Position numbers and translations under genes: made by a program. A model generated the notes under the pieces. The model did not search any database. It saw only the letters and a list, made by a program, of their open reading frames with translations, and was not told where the DNA came from. Shown here piece after piece: positions 54,306-63,248 of a stretch of DNA of 64,000 nt. How positions within the stretch are numbered: the stretch's first letter is position 1; every line of letters starts with the position of its first letter. Location: NCBI GenBank assembly GCA_028287235.1, contig JAQBQB010000025.1, positions 248,001 to 312,000 of the forward strand, read 5' to 3'. The DNA is from Gemmatimonadota bacterium. GTDB lineage: Bacteria; Gemmatimonadota; Gemmatimonadetes; Gemmatimonadales; Gemmatimonadaceae.

Positions 54306-57300
54306 ATGCTTTCGGCCAACAAGGGCACGGCTGACGCGATCGATCTGAATCTGGATCGCCGTCACACGGAGACGCTGCTCAAGACCGGGGCGCTCCAGAG
54401 CGCCATCTTCAATAGCGCCAACTTCTCGAGCATCGCCACCGACGCCAGGGGCGTGATCCAGATCTTCAACGTCGGCGCCGAGCGCATGCTGGGCTACACG
54501 GCGGCCGACGTGATGAACAAGATCACGCCGGCCGACATCTCGGATCCGCAGGAAGTCATTTCGCGCGCGAAGGCGCTGAGCGTGGAGCTCGGGACGCCGA
54601 TCACGCCGGGGTTCGAGGCGCTGGTGTTCAAAGCCTCGCGCGGCATCGAGGACATCTACGAGCTGACCTACATCCGCAAGGATGGAAGCCGGTTTCCGGC
54701 AGTGGTATCCGTCACGGCGCTGCGCGACGCGAAGGATGCCATCATCGGCTACCTCCTGATCGGCACCGACAACACCGCGCGCAAGCTGGCGGAAGAGGCG
54801 CTGCGCGAAAACTACGCTCTGCTGCGCACCATCCACTTGCACTCCATCGTTTCGGTCACCGACCGGGCGGGCCGCATCGTCGACGCCAACGACGGCTTCT
54901 GCAAAATATCAGGGTACAGCCGGGAAGAACTGCTGGGTCAGACGCATCGCATCGTCAACTCGGGTGTGCAGGCCCGCGCGTTCTGGACCGAGATGTGGCG
55001 CAACATTGCCGCCGGCCTCCCCTGGCGGGGTGAGATTTGCAACCGCACCAAGCAAGGGGCCCTGTACTGGGTGGACAGCATCATCGCGCCTTTCATGGGC
55101 GAAGATGGGCGCACGAAAAGGTACATCTCGGTCCGCACCGACATCACGGCTCGCAAGCAGGCGGAAGAGGCGCTGCTGAAGGCAGGGGCGCTGCAAAGCG
55201 CGATTTTCAACAGCGCCAATTTCTCGAGCATCGCCACCGACGCGAAGGGCGTCATCCAGATCTTCAACGTCGGCGCGGAAAGGATGCTGGGGTACACGGC
55301 CGCCGAGGTGATGAACAAGATCACCCCGGCGGACATTTCCGATCCGCAGGAGGTGATCGCTCGCGCCAAAGCGCTCACCGTCGAACTGGGCACGCCAATT
55401 ACCCCGGGTTTCGAGGCATTGGTGTTCAAGGCCTCGCGCGGGATCGAGGATATTTATGAGCTGACCTACGTTCGCAAGGACGGCAGCCGGTTCCCGGCGG
55501 TGGTATCGGTCACGGCGTTGCGCGACGCGCAAAACGCCATCATCGGCTATCTGTTGATCGGCACCGACAATACTGCGCGCAAGCGGGCGGAGGAAGACCG
55601 CAAACGTTTCTTCGAACTCTCGCAGGACGTACTGTGCACCCTCGGCTTTGACGGCTACTTCAAGGATCTGAACCCGGCCTGGGAGAAAACGCTCGGCTAC
55701 ACGAAGGCAGAGCTTCTCGCCACGCCGTTCATCGAGTTCATCCACCCCGACGACCGTCACCTCACGCTGGCGCACGCGGAGATGGTTTCCGAGGGCAAAG
55801 CGCTGCTCGCCTTTGAGAATCGCTACCGTTGCAAGGACGGCTCCTACCGATGGCTTCAATGGAGCGTCACGCCGGTCGTTGAAGACCGGGTAATGTATGG
55901 AGTCGCCCGCGATGTCACCGAGCAAAAGCAGGAGGAAGCAGCGCTGCTCAAGGCAGGAGCTCTTCAGAGCGCGATTTTCAACAGTGCCAACTTCTCGAGC
56001 ATCGCCACCGACGCGAAGGGCGTCATCCAGATCTTCAACGTCGGCGCCGAGCGCATGTTGGGCTACACGGCCGCCGAAGTGATGAATAAGATCACCCCGG
56101 CCGACATTTCCGATCCGCAGGAGGTGATCGCGCGCGCCAAGGCGCTCACTGTCGAACTGGGCACCCCGATCACGCCGGGATTCGAAGCCCTGGTCTTCAA
56201 AGCCTCGCGCGGCATCGAGGATATTTATGAGCTGACTTACATCCGCAAGGATGGGAGTCGGTTTCCGGCGGTGGTGTCGGTCACGGCGTTGCGCGATGCG
56301 CAAAACGCCATCATCGGCTATCTGTTGATCGGCACTGATAACACCGCGCGCAAGCTGGTCGAGGCCGAGCAACAAAAGCTCGATCAGCGCTTGCGCGATC
56401 AGCAGTTCTACACGCGCTCGCTGATCGAATCGAACATCGACGCGCTGATGACCACCGACCCCTCCGGCATCATCACGGATGTGAACAAGCAGATGGAGGC
56501 GCTCACCGGCTGCACCCGCGACGAGCTGATCGGCGCGCCGTTCAAGAACTATTTTACCGATCCGGAGCGGGCCGAAGCGGGCATCAAGCTGGTGCTGAGC
56601 CGAAAGAAGGTCAGCAACTACGAACTCACCGCGTGCGCCAGAGACGGCAAGAGGACGGACGTCTCTTACAACGCGACCACCTTCTACGACCGGGACAGGA
56701 AGCTGCAGGGCGTGTTCGCCGCCGCGCGTGATGTCACCGAGCGCAAGCGATTCGAGCAGACGCTGCAGGAGAAGAACGCAGAAATGGAAAATGCCAATCT
56801 GGCTAAGGACAGGTTCCTGGCCAGCATGTCCCATGAACTGCGTACGCCATTGAACGCGATCATCGGCTTTACCGGAACGTTGCTGATGAAACTGCCCGGG
56901 CCGCTGACCATCGACCAGGACAAGCAGCTTCGGACGGTGCAAACCAGCGGCAGACATCTGCTCTCGCTGATCAACGACCTGCTCGACCTGGCCAAGATCG
57001 AATCAGGTAAGGTCGAGCTGAACCCTGAGCCAGTGGTCTGCCAGAGTGTGCTGGAAGAGGTCAGAACGGCCTTGCAGCCGCTGGCGGAAGCCAAGAACCT
57101 GTTATTTGAGGTGACTCATCCCGAAGCGGACCGCACGATTCGCACGGATCGCCGCGCCTTTACGCAGATTCTGCTCAACTTGGTCAATAACGCGATCAAG
57201 TTCACGGAAACGGGCCGGGTGCTGCTTGATTTGGACCACCAGGGCCAAAACGGGAGTTCCTCGATCGTGGTCAGGGTCGCGGACACCGGGACCGGGATTC

Positions 57301-57488
57301 GGCTGGAGGACCAAACGAGGCTGTTCCAGGCCTTCGAACAAGTGACGGCCGGCGGGCGGCGTCAGGAGGGCACGGGATTGGGTCTGCACCTCAGCCAGAA
57401 GCTGGCTAACCTGCTCGGCGGCAATATTGAATTCGAGAGCGAATACGGCAAAGGAAGTACGTTCACGTTGACGCTGAAGGAGCACTAG
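54306..57488 (+). CDS. Six-PAS sensor histidine kinase
   Basis: The 1060-residue soluble kinase has six PAS domains. Domains 1, 3 and 5 are almost identical 133-residue copies (GALQSAIFNSANFSSIATDA ... GYLLIGTDNTARK); domains 2 (LLRTIHLHSIVSVTDRAGRI), 4 (RFFELSQDVLCTLGFDGYF) and 6 (YTRSLIESNIDALMTTDPSG) are different. A coiled coil leads to HisKA SMSHELRTPLNAIIGF (His843) and an HATPase with NLVNNAIKFTETG, ADTGTGI and GTGLGLHLSQKL. There is no receiver; the next gene supplies two. ATG 54306 is preferred over TTG 54273. It is first in a unidirectional signalling array. Confidence 0.93.
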   Translation: MLSANKGTADAIDLNLDRRHTETLLKTGALQSAIFNSANFSSIATDARGVIQIFNVGAERMLGYTAADVMNKITPADISDPQEVISRAKALSVELGTPITPGFEALVFKASRGIEDIYELTYIRKDGSRFPAVVSVTALRDAKDAIIGYLLIGTDNTARKLAEEALRENYALLRTIHLHSIVSVTDRAGRIVDANDGFCKISGYSREELLGQTHRIVNSGVQARAFWTEMWRNIAAGLPWRGEICNRTKQGALYWVDSIIAPFMGEDGRTKRYISVRTDITARKQAEEALLKAGALQSAIFNSANFSSIATDAKGVIQIFNVGAERMLGYTAAEVMNKITPADISDPQEVIARAKALTVELGTPITPGFEALVFKASRGIEDIYELTYVRKDGSRFPAVVSVTALRDAQNAIIGYLLIGTDNTARKRAEEDRKRFFELSQDVLCTLGFDGYFKDLNPAWEKTLGYTKAELLATPFIEFIHPDDRHLTLAHAEMVSEGKALLAFENRYRCKDGSYRWLQWSVTPVVEDRVMYGVARDVTEQKQEEAALLKAGALQSAIFNSANFSSIATDAKGVIQIFNVGAERMLGYTAAEVMNKITPADISDPQEVIARAKALTVELGTPITPGFEALVFKASRGIEDIYELTYIRKDGSRFPAVVSVTALRDAQNAIIGYLLIGTDNTARKLVEAEQQKLDQRLRDQQFYTRSLIESNIDALMTTDPSGIITDVNKQMEALTGCTRDELIGAPFKNYFTDPERAEAGIKLVLSRKKVSNYELTACARDGKRTDVSYNATTFYDRDRKLQGVFAAARDVTERKRFEQTLQEKNAEMENANLAKDRFLASMSHELRTPLNAIIGFTGTLLMKLPGPLTIDQDKQLRTVQTSGRHLLSLINDLLDLAKIESGKVELNPEPVVCQSVLEEVRTALQPLAEAKNLLFEVTHPEADRTIRTDRRAFTQILLNLVNNAIKFTETGRVLLDLDHQGQNGSSSIVVRVADTGTGIRLEDQTRLFQAFEQVTAGGRRQEGTGLGLHLSQKLANLLGGNIEFESEYGKGSTFTLTLKEH
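54387..54785 (+). repeat. PAS-encoding direct repeat, copy 1 (399 nt)
   Basis: This copy encodes 133 residues. It differs from copies 2 and 3 at only a handful of residues (for example DARG for DAKG, AADV for AAEV, DAKDAI for DAQNAI), while many third-codon positions differ. Confidence 0.9.
55185..55583 (+). repeat. PAS-encoding direct repeat, copy 2 (399 nt)
   Basis: It starts exactly 798 nt (twice the repeat length) after copy 1. The protein differs from copy 3 by what I read as one residue (TYVRKDG versus TYIRKDG), with many synonymous changes. Confidence 0.9.
55956..56354 (+). repeat. PAS-encoding direct repeat, copy 3 (399 nt)
   Basis: It starts 771 nt after copy 2. It is separated from copy 2 by a PAS domain of a different type. 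Confidence 0.9.
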
Positions 57489-57491
57489 ACG

Positions 57492-58310
57492 ATGGCCCCC
57501 AACATCCTGATCATTGAAGACAATCCCGCCAACCTGGAGTTGATGTGCTATCTGCTCCAGGCGAGCGGCTACACACCGCTCTCGGCGGTGGATGGCCAAC
57601 AGGGGCTGGAAATGATCCGGGCACATCGGCCAGATCTGATCCTCTGCGACGTGCAAATGCCCAGGTTGAACGGATACCAGGTCGCGGCCATTCTGAAAGC
57701 CGATCCCGCTCAGTGCACGATCCCGCTGATCGCCGTTACCGCCTTCGCCATGGTCGGCGATCGCGAGAAGATTCGATCCACGGGCTTCGACGGTTATCTT
57801 GCCAAGCCCATCAATCCCGAACGGTTTGTCAGCGAAGTTCTGGAATTTCTCCCACACGACCAGCGGATTGCTCCCCTGGTTCCCGCCTGGGCGCCTACAG
57901 CGGCGGCCGCCGGACCAGTGCCGGATCAGGGCGTTACGGTCCTGGTATTGGACAACATGGAAGTGAACCTGGAGCTGGTGCGCTGGACGCTGGAACCGGC
58001 GGGATACCGCGTCCTGGCCGCTAACAGTATCGAAAAGGCGATGATCCTGGCTGAACGGGAACATATTGACCTCTTCGTTTCCGACATTCACCTTGACGGC
58101 GAGAGCGGACACGACTTCATCGAAGTGCTGAGAGGACGTCCAACGCTGCGCTCGATTCCCTTTGTCTTTCTTTCATCCACCGCCGCGTCAGAGACCGATT
58201 CCGCCAGGGCGCTTGCGGCGGGCGCGACCCGGTTCATTACGCGGCCGATCGAGCCGAGTGAGTTGCTCGGCCAAATCAAAGCGTGCCTTTCCCAACGTAA
58301 AGCGAGTTAG
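57492..58310 (+). CDS. Double receiver-domain response regulator without output domain
   Basis: The 272-residue protein is two CheY-like receivers joined by a linker of about 20 residues. The first is canonical: ILIIEDNPANLE, phospho-Asp in LILCDVQMPRLNGY, and Lys in GYLAKPINPE. The second is altered: VLVLDNMEVNLE has only one of the acidic pair, the phospho-Asp is present (LFVSDIHLDGESG), but the invariant Lys is replaced by Arg (FITRPIEPSE). The second domain may be a pseudo-receiver. It starts 3 nt after the kinase gene and is a natural first partner for it. Confidence 0.9.
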   Translation: MAPNILIIEDNPANLELMCYLLQASGYTPLSAVDGQQGLEMIRAHRPDLILCDVQMPRLNGYQVAAILKADPAQCTIPLIAVTAFAMVGDREKIRSTGFDGYLAKPINPERFVSEVLEFLPHDQRIAPLVPAWAPTAAAAGPVPDQGVTVLVLDNMEVNLELVRWTLEPAGYRVLAANSIEKAMILAEREHIDLFVSDIHLDGESGHDFIEVLRGRPTLRSIPFVFLSSTAASETDSARALAAGATRFITRPIEPSELLGQIKACLSQRKAS

Positions 58311-58312
58311 CC

Positions 58313-59371
58313 GTGGCCACCATCCTCGTCGTAGACGACCAGCGGACCAACCGGGAATTCCTGGTCACACTTCTCGGATACGCACGGCATGAGGTGCTGG
58401 ACGCCGGCGATGGGATTCAGGCGCTACAAGTCATGCGTGATCGGCGTCCGGACCTCGTGATTACCGACGTGCGCATGCCGACGTTAGACGGATACGAGCT
58501 GGTTAAGCGGATGCAGGCCGACCCCTCGCTAGCCGGCATCCCGGTCATTTTCTATACCGCGGGCTCTTACGAGCGTGAAGGGCGCGCTTTGGCGGAGAGC
58601 TGCGGCGTCGTCCACGTTCTTATTAAACCTTCTGAGCCGCAGGTCATCCTCCAAACCGTGAGCGCCGTCCTGGGTGTCGTTCCACCGCCCGTCGTGCCAG
58701 ACACGGCTAAGGAATTCGGCCGCCATCTCCTGGACCTCCCCAAAGACAGCATCGACCCCGACGCGACGGTTTTCATCGTGGACGACGACCCTGGCGTACG
58801 CCGGTTGCTGTCTTTCGTGATGGAGTCCGCGTCGCTCCGCGTAAAGGCCTACGCCTCTGCAGAGGAGTTCCTGGACGAGTTCGTTTTGGACGCGGTCGCC
58901 TGCCTTGTCGTTGACATCTGCATGCCGGGCATGAGCGGAATCGAACTGCTGGAAACCCTGCGGTCGCGGGCTGCTGACCTTCCGGCGATCGTCCTGAGCG
59001 GGCACGGGGACGTGCCGGCCGTGGTGCGCAGCATGAAGCTTGGGGTGCTCGACTTTCTGGAAAAGCCTGTGGCTAACCACATTCTGCTGGCGAAAGTTTA
59101 TCAAGCATTGCGAGAGGACACGGCCCGGTGGCGCAAGCGCCGGGAGACGGAAGTAATCCGCCGGCGGATCGCGACGCTTTCATCCCGCGAAGGGGAACTG
59201 TTGAAATTGGTAATTGGTGGAAATGCCAATAAACAAATTGCTTACGCGCTGAACATTTCCATTAAGACGGTAGCCAACCATCGGGCCAACGTCATGGCAA
59301 AGACGCAGGCGATCAATGCCGCGGATCTCGTCCGCATGAGCATCGTCGCCGGAATTTGCCCTGCAACTTGA
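58313..59371 (+). CDS. Two receivers plus LuxR/FixJ-type HTH response regulator
   Basis: The 352-residue protein has receiver 1 (ILVVDDQRTNREFLVTLLGY; DLVITDVRMPTLDGYE; HVLIKPSEPQ), receiver 2 of FixJ type (VFIVDDDPGVRRLLSF; LVVDICMPGMSGIELL; FLEKPVANH) and a C-terminal LuxR HTH (LSSREGELLKLVIGGNANKQ then IAYALNISIKTVANHRANVM). It is the only visible DNA-binding output in the array. Receiver 1 is closely similar to the N-terminal receiver of the kinase at 59561. Start GTG 58313 directly follows the previous stop. Confidence 0.92.
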   Translation: MATILVVDDQRTNREFLVTLLGYARHEVLDAGDGIQALQVMRDRRPDLVITDVRMPTLDGYELVKRMQADPSLAGIPVIFYTAGSYEREGRALAESCGVVHVLIKPSEPQVILQTVSAVLGVVPPPVVPDTAKEFGRHLLDLPKDSIDPDATVFIVDDDPGVRRLLSFVMESASLRVKAYASAEEFLDEFVLDAVACLVVDICMPGMSGIELLETLRSRAADLPAIVLSGHGDVPAVVRSMKLGVLDFLEKPVANHILLAKVYQALREDTARWRKRRETEVIRRRIATLSSREGELLKLVIGGNANKQIAYALNISIKTVANHRANVMAKTQAINAADLVRMSIVAGICPAT

Positions 59372-59560
59372 GCCGCATGGGCACAAAGCCCCATTGCCCG
59401 ACCCCTCGCGGAATCCGATTATCTTGACAGTGGCGTGGCCACTGAACGGCAGCACGAACAAGCAGCCGCGGCGCGTCCTCCGGACGGGAAACGCGCCTTG
59501 GAATCAACAGAACGGGTTGCCATTTCTGATGTGGCAGCCGGGGGTCACGAGGGTGATAAA

Positions 59561-61096
59561 ATGGCTTTGATCTTGATCGTTGATGATCGGGCGACGAACC
59601 GCGAATTCCTGGTAACACTTCTGGGGTACTCAGGTCACCGGTTGCTCGAGGCGGCGGATGGCGCCGAAGCTCTGCAGATCGCGCACGCGGAAAAGCCCGA
59701 CCTGATCATCACGGACATTCTGATGCCGCACATGGACGGCTTTGAGTTCGTCGGGCGATTAAGACGAGACCCCGTTATTTCGGCAACGCGCGTCATCTTT
59801 TACACGGGAAATTACGCCGCCCACGAGTCCGAAGCCCTGGCACTACGTTGTGGCGCCATCCGCATATTGAGCAAGCCCTGTGAGCCCCAGGCGATCCTGT
59901 CCGCGGTACACGACGCGCTGGAGTCGGGTGGTGGCTATGAGCCACGCCCGTTGCCCGAACATTTCGACCGCGACCACCTTTACCTGGTGACCGAGAAGCT
60001 CTCGACCAAGGTCAGCGAGAATGAGCAGCTTACCGAGTTATGCGAGACCGCCGAGCGCTTCGTTGACGACGTCTCGCACGAGTTCCGCACCCCGCTGACG
60101 GTGATCCAGGGTTACTGCGCCGCCCTGAACGATGGCCTCGCCGGCCCGGTCAATTCGCAGCAGCAGGAGTTCCTGCACATCGTGCTCGACCGGACCCGGG
60201 ACCTGGCGCAAATGGTCGATGACCTGCTTGACAGCAGCAAGCTCCGCGCCGGGTCGCTCCGCGTGGACAGGCGCGAGCATGACGTGGAGTCAATCCTGGC
60301 GCCCGTGCGAGTCACGCTCGATGCGAAGGCGATGGCAAACAGGGTTCGTTTCCACGAGGAGATCGAACCGGGCGTCCCGCACGTTTTTGCCGACGCGGAG
60401 AAGGCCGGGCGGGTCATCCTCAACCTGGTGATCAATGCCATAAAGTTCTCGCCCGAAGGCGGCGACGTCACGCTGAGCGTTCGCGCCGGCGAGAGCGGCG
60501 ACATCCGGTTTTCCGTCAGCGATCACGGGCCGGGGATTGCCGCCGAGAACCTCAGCCTCATCTTCGAGCGCTTCAAGCAGGTTGGCGATCAGCGCCGATC
60601 CAGCACCAATGGATTTGGGCTGGGGCTCAGCATTGTCAAGGAACTGGTCGCCCTCAACCTGGGCCGCGTGGATGTTCACAGCGAGGTCGGCAAGGGGAGC
60701 ACATTTTCCTTCACCCTGCCGATCATGGACTGGGAATCAATCCTGTCTCGGTTCATCGAGAATAACGCTGGGGGAGTTGATTCGGACAATTCAATCTCGA
60801 TTCTGCGGGTGGTCCCCAAGCGCGGCGTTCCTGACGACATCCGCTCATTAATCGTCTGCAGTAGCCTTCCACGCGATCTGGTGCTCGAAATCGCCGCCGA
60901 CGACTCATTCCTCGTGCTGGGACTTTCGAGCGACCCGGTGCAGTGGGTGCAGCGCCTGCGCCAACCCGGAAGCTATCCGGGACAGGACGCCATCGAATTC
61001 GATCTGGAAACGATCGGTTCCTGGGCATATCCGGCGGAACTGGAAGCTGCCCGCGCCGTCATTCTCGAAAATCTCCAGGAGGCGCAGCATGCGTAA
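59561..61096 (+). CDS. Receiver-histidine kinase hybrid
   Basis: The 511-residue protein has an N-terminal receiver (LILIVDDRATNREFLVTLLG; LIITDILMPHMDGFEF; ILSKPCEPQ), HisKA DVSHEFRTPLTVIQGY (His173) and an HATPase with NLVINAIKFSPEGG, DHGPGIA and GFGLGLSIVKEL. A C-terminal extension of about 100 residues has no recognised domain. A receiver placed before the kinase core suggests it is controlled by another kinase. ATG 59561 begins directly at the receiver; an upstream GTG at 59435 adds 42 residues lacking a fold. Confidence 0.92.
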   Translation: MALILIVDDRATNREFLVTLLGYSGHRLLEAADGAEALQIAHAEKPDLIITDILMPHMDGFEFVGRLRRDPVISATRVIFYTGNYAAHESEALALRCGAIRILSKPCEPQAILSAVHDALESGGGYEPRPLPEHFDRDHLYLVTEKLSTKVSENEQLTELCETAERFVDDVSHEFRTPLTVIQGYCAALNDGLAGPVNSQQQEFLHIVLDRTRDLAQMVDDLLDSSKLRAGSLRVDRREHDVESILAPVRVTLDAKAMANRVRFHEEIEPGVPHVFADAEKAGRVILNLVINAIKFSPEGGDVTLSVRAGESGDIRFSVSDHGPGIAAENLSLIFERFKQVGDQRRSSTNGFGLGLSIVKELVALNLGRVDVHSEVGKGSTFSFTLPIMDWESILSRFIENNAGGVDSDNSISILRVVPKRGVPDDIRSLIVCSSLPRDLVLEIAADDSFLVLGLSSDPVQWVQRLRQPGSYPGQDAIEFDLETIGSWAYPAELEAARAVILENLQEAQHA

Positions 61097-61481
61097 CAAA
61101 GTTCTCATCGTCGATGACGACCGAGCCATCGCCGAGCTCACCGCGATGTGGCTCAACAACTCGGGATGGGAGTCCGTCATCGCCGGCGATGGAGGTTCCG
61201 GGCTCGCTGCCGCCGCGCGGCATCGCCCCGAGGTCATCGTGCTGGACATCCGCATGCCGGACTTCGATGGGTTTGAATTCCACCGGAGGCTCAAGGAAAA
61301 TCGCGAGCTGGCAGCCATTCCGGTAATCTTCCTGACCGCAAACGTTCATGAGAGTGCGCGCAGCCAGGCAATGTCTTCCGGCGCAGCCGCATTTCTACGC
61401 AAGCCCTATCTACCGGATCAACTGCTACAAACGGTTTCCTCCGCGCTGCGGCAAGCGCAGAAGAGCGGGGAATGCCCATGA
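61089..61481 (+). CDS. Single-domain response regulator
   Basis: The 130-residue CheY-like protein has a complete active site: VLIVDDDRAI, phospho-Asp in VIVLDIRMPDFDG, Thr in FLTANVHES and Lys in FLRKPYLPD. ATG 61089 overlaps the end of the kinase gene by 8 nt, so it is probably the dedicated partner of that kinase. Confidence 0.93.
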   Translation: MRNKVLIVDDDRAIAELTAMWLNNSGWESVIAGDGGSGLAAAARHRPEVIVLDIRMPDFDGFEFHRRLKENRELAAIPVIFLTANVHESARSQAMSSGAAAFLRKPYLPDQLLQTVSSALRQAQKSGECP

Positions 61482-61900
61482 CCAAGTCGCCACCAATGGT
61501 GCTTGTCGTGGATGACAACGAGCACGTCGTACGCCTCATCTCGATGCTGCTGAGAGACGCGGGCTACCGCTGCGTGACGGCGCTTACGGGTGCTCAGGGG
61601 CTCTTTCGCTTTCGAGAGGAAAGGCCGGCGGTGGTGATCACAGACCTGAACATGCCCGTCGGTGATGGCGCCATCCTCCTCGCCGAACTTCACCGCATCA
61701 GTCGGGTGCCCGTCATCATCCTGAGTGGTTATGCCGCGGACTACACCGACCGGCTGCGATACCTCGGAGACGTGCTGGTGCTGACCAAGCCGTTCGAGCC
61801 GCAGATTCTCCTGAAACACGTTCGCGCTCGCTGCTCGCCGACGTGGCAGGCGCGGGCGCAGACGCCGCCCGATCGAGCCCCGATGCCTGGCCCCGCATAG
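61472..61900 (+). CDS. Single-domain response regulator
   Basis: The 142-residue receiver has VLVVDDNEHVVRL, phospho-Asp in VVITDLNMPVGDGA, Ser in IILSGYAADY and Lys in VLTKPFEPQ. A short Pro-rich tail follows. It overlaps the preceding regulator by 10 nt; an ATG at 61478 would instead give an ATGA overlap. No output domain. Confidence 0.92.
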   Translation: MPMTKSPPMVLVVDDNEHVVRLISMLLRDAGYRCVTALTGAQGLFRFREERPAVVITDLNMPVGDGAILLAELHRISRVPVIILSGYAADYTDRLRYLGDVLVLTKPFEPQILLKHVRARCSPTWQARAQTPPDRAPMPGPA

Positions 61901-61921
61901 CGACAATGAAAAGGATGTGAC

Positions 61922-62338
61922 ATGAACCCGACTCAACCTACTGTGTTGCTCGTGGATGATGACCACGCACTGACCGATCTGTTGGGACTTGCGCTGCAGG
62001 AATGCGGCTTTGAGACGACCGCGGCGCACCACGCGATTCAGGCTTTGAATCTCCAGCATGAGAGCCCGCGCGATCTGGTGATCATGGACGTCAACATGCC
62101 GGGAGGCAACGGCTTGAACGTCTGCGAATTGCTGGCTTCGAATCTGCAGAACCAAACGACCCCGATCATCATCTTCACCGGCAGTTCGGACCAATCGACG
62201 TGGCTGCGCTGCCAAACCCTGGGCGCGCACTACATCCAAAAGGGAGATGCGGCAGTGAGCAGGGTGTGCGAACTCGCCCGTCATTTACTCACGCCATCTG
62301 CTCAGGTCCATACCCAGACGTGCATGTACTACGGCTAA
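61922..62338 (+). CDS. Single-domain response regulator (KG-type)
   Basis: The 138-residue receiver has VLLVDDDHALTDL, phospho-Asp in LVIMDVNMPGGNGLNV and Thr in IIFTGSSDQS. The usual Lys-Pro is Lys-Gly (YIQKGDAAV). It shares this feature and a GGNGL motif with the regulator at 62804, so the two are paralogues. No output domain. Confidence 0.9.
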   Translation: MNPTQPTVLLVDDDHALTDLLGLALQECGFETTAAHHAIQALNLQHESPRDLVIMDVNMPGGNGLNVCELLASNLQNQTTPIIIFTGSSDQSTWLRCQTLGAHYIQKGDAAVSRVCELARHLLTPSAQVHTQTCMYYG

Positions 62339-62349
62339 AGGAACAATTT

Positions 62350-62829
62350 ATGGCTGGCAAGAAAATCTTAGTTGCAGACGACGATCCGAAGATCCTGAAC
62401 CTCCTCCTGCTTTGCTTGGCGAAGGAAGGATATGAGGTCACCGGCGCTTCCGACGCGTATCAGGCATTGCAGGCCGCCGTTGAACAGATGCCCGACCTTC
62501 TGCTGCTGGACATCAATATGCCGGCGGGCAATGGGCTCAGCGTCCAGGAGCGCCTGCAGAAGGTGGGATCTCTGTGCGCCAAGCCAGTCATCTACCTGAC
62601 CGGAAATAAGTCACAATCTGTTCAGGTGGCTGCCAATCGCATGGGAGCATTCGCATTGCTCTACAAGCCATTTGAGATTGACCACCTTCGCCGCACCGTT
62701 CGCGCTGCCTTGCATATCCCAGACGGTCGACGCGACGACACGGAGCAAAGCGCGAGCACCGAATGGGTCATTCCTGCAGAAACATTTACCGAGAGAGGTT
62801 TCGATGAGAGGCAGAATACTGATCGCTGA
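62350..62829 (+). CDS. Single-domain response regulator with C-terminal tail
   Basis: The 159-residue protein has ILVADDDPKILNL, phospho-Asp in LLLLDINMPAGNGLSV, Thr in IYLTGNKSQS and Lys in LLYKPFEID. A charged 35-residue tail follows. AAAGGAAC just upstream of ATG 62350 acts as ribosome-binding site and supports this start over the longer reading that begins inside the previous gene. Its end overlaps the next gene by 26 nt. Confidence 0.9.
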   Translation: MAGKKILVADDDPKILNLLLLCLAKEGYEVTGASDAYQALQAAVEQMPDLLLLDINMPAGNGLSVQERLQKVGSLCAKPVIYLTGNKSQSVQVAANRMGAFALLYKPFEIDHLRRTVRAALHIPDGRRDDTEQSASTEWVIPAETFTERGFDERQNTDR

Positions 62830-63217
62830 TGATGATCTGGGACTGATTCGCCTTCTGCGAATGTCGCTCGAGCCGTTGGATGTAATAATCAGAGAGACCT
62901 ACGACGCCATTTCAGCGTTGACTCTCATTCAGCGGGAACCGCCCGATATTGTAATCCTCGACATCGGCATGCCTGGAGGCAACGGACTGAGCGCGTGCGA
63001 AATGCTCGCGTCGGATCGGTGGCTGTCGCGGCTGCCGGTGATCATCCTGACCGGTCGCTCTGACGCTTCGGTACAGGATCGCTGCCGGCAGATGGGATCG
63101 CATTACGTACGCAAGGGACCTGAGGCAATAGCAGAAGTGAAGCGATTGGTTCGACAACTACTCCCACCGCTTGACGGCGCCGAATTCGGGATTGCACCTG
63201 CCGCCCGCGCGGCGTGA
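62804..63217 (+). CDS. Single-domain response regulator (KG-type)
   Basis: The 137-residue receiver has ILIADDDLGLIRL, phospho-Asp in IVILDIGMPGGNGLSA, Thr in IILTGRSDAS and Lys-Gly in YVRKGPEAI. It is preceded by GAGAGAGG, which supports ATG 62804. It is paralogous to the regulator at 61922. Confidence 0.9.
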   Translation: MRGRILIADDDLGLIRLLRMSLEPLDVIIRETYDAISALTLIQREPPDIVILDIGMPGGNGLSACEMLASDRWLSRLPVIILTGRSDASVQDRCRQMGSHYVRKGPEAIAEVKRLVRQLLPPLDGAEFGIAPAARAA

Positions 63218-63248
63218 GCAGGGATTACGCGAAAGAGAGCGGGATCAA

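Noticed and set aside
54387-56354. CRISPR or mobile-element interpretation of the 399-nt repeats
   Set aside because: The repeats are in frame, encode PAS domains and lack short regular spacers, terminal inverted repeats or a transposase.
54909-56957. Long minus-strand open frame (682 codons) opposite the six-PAS kinase
   Set aside because: Shadow of a gene with clear kinase motifs; its apparent repeats simply mirror the PAS repeats.
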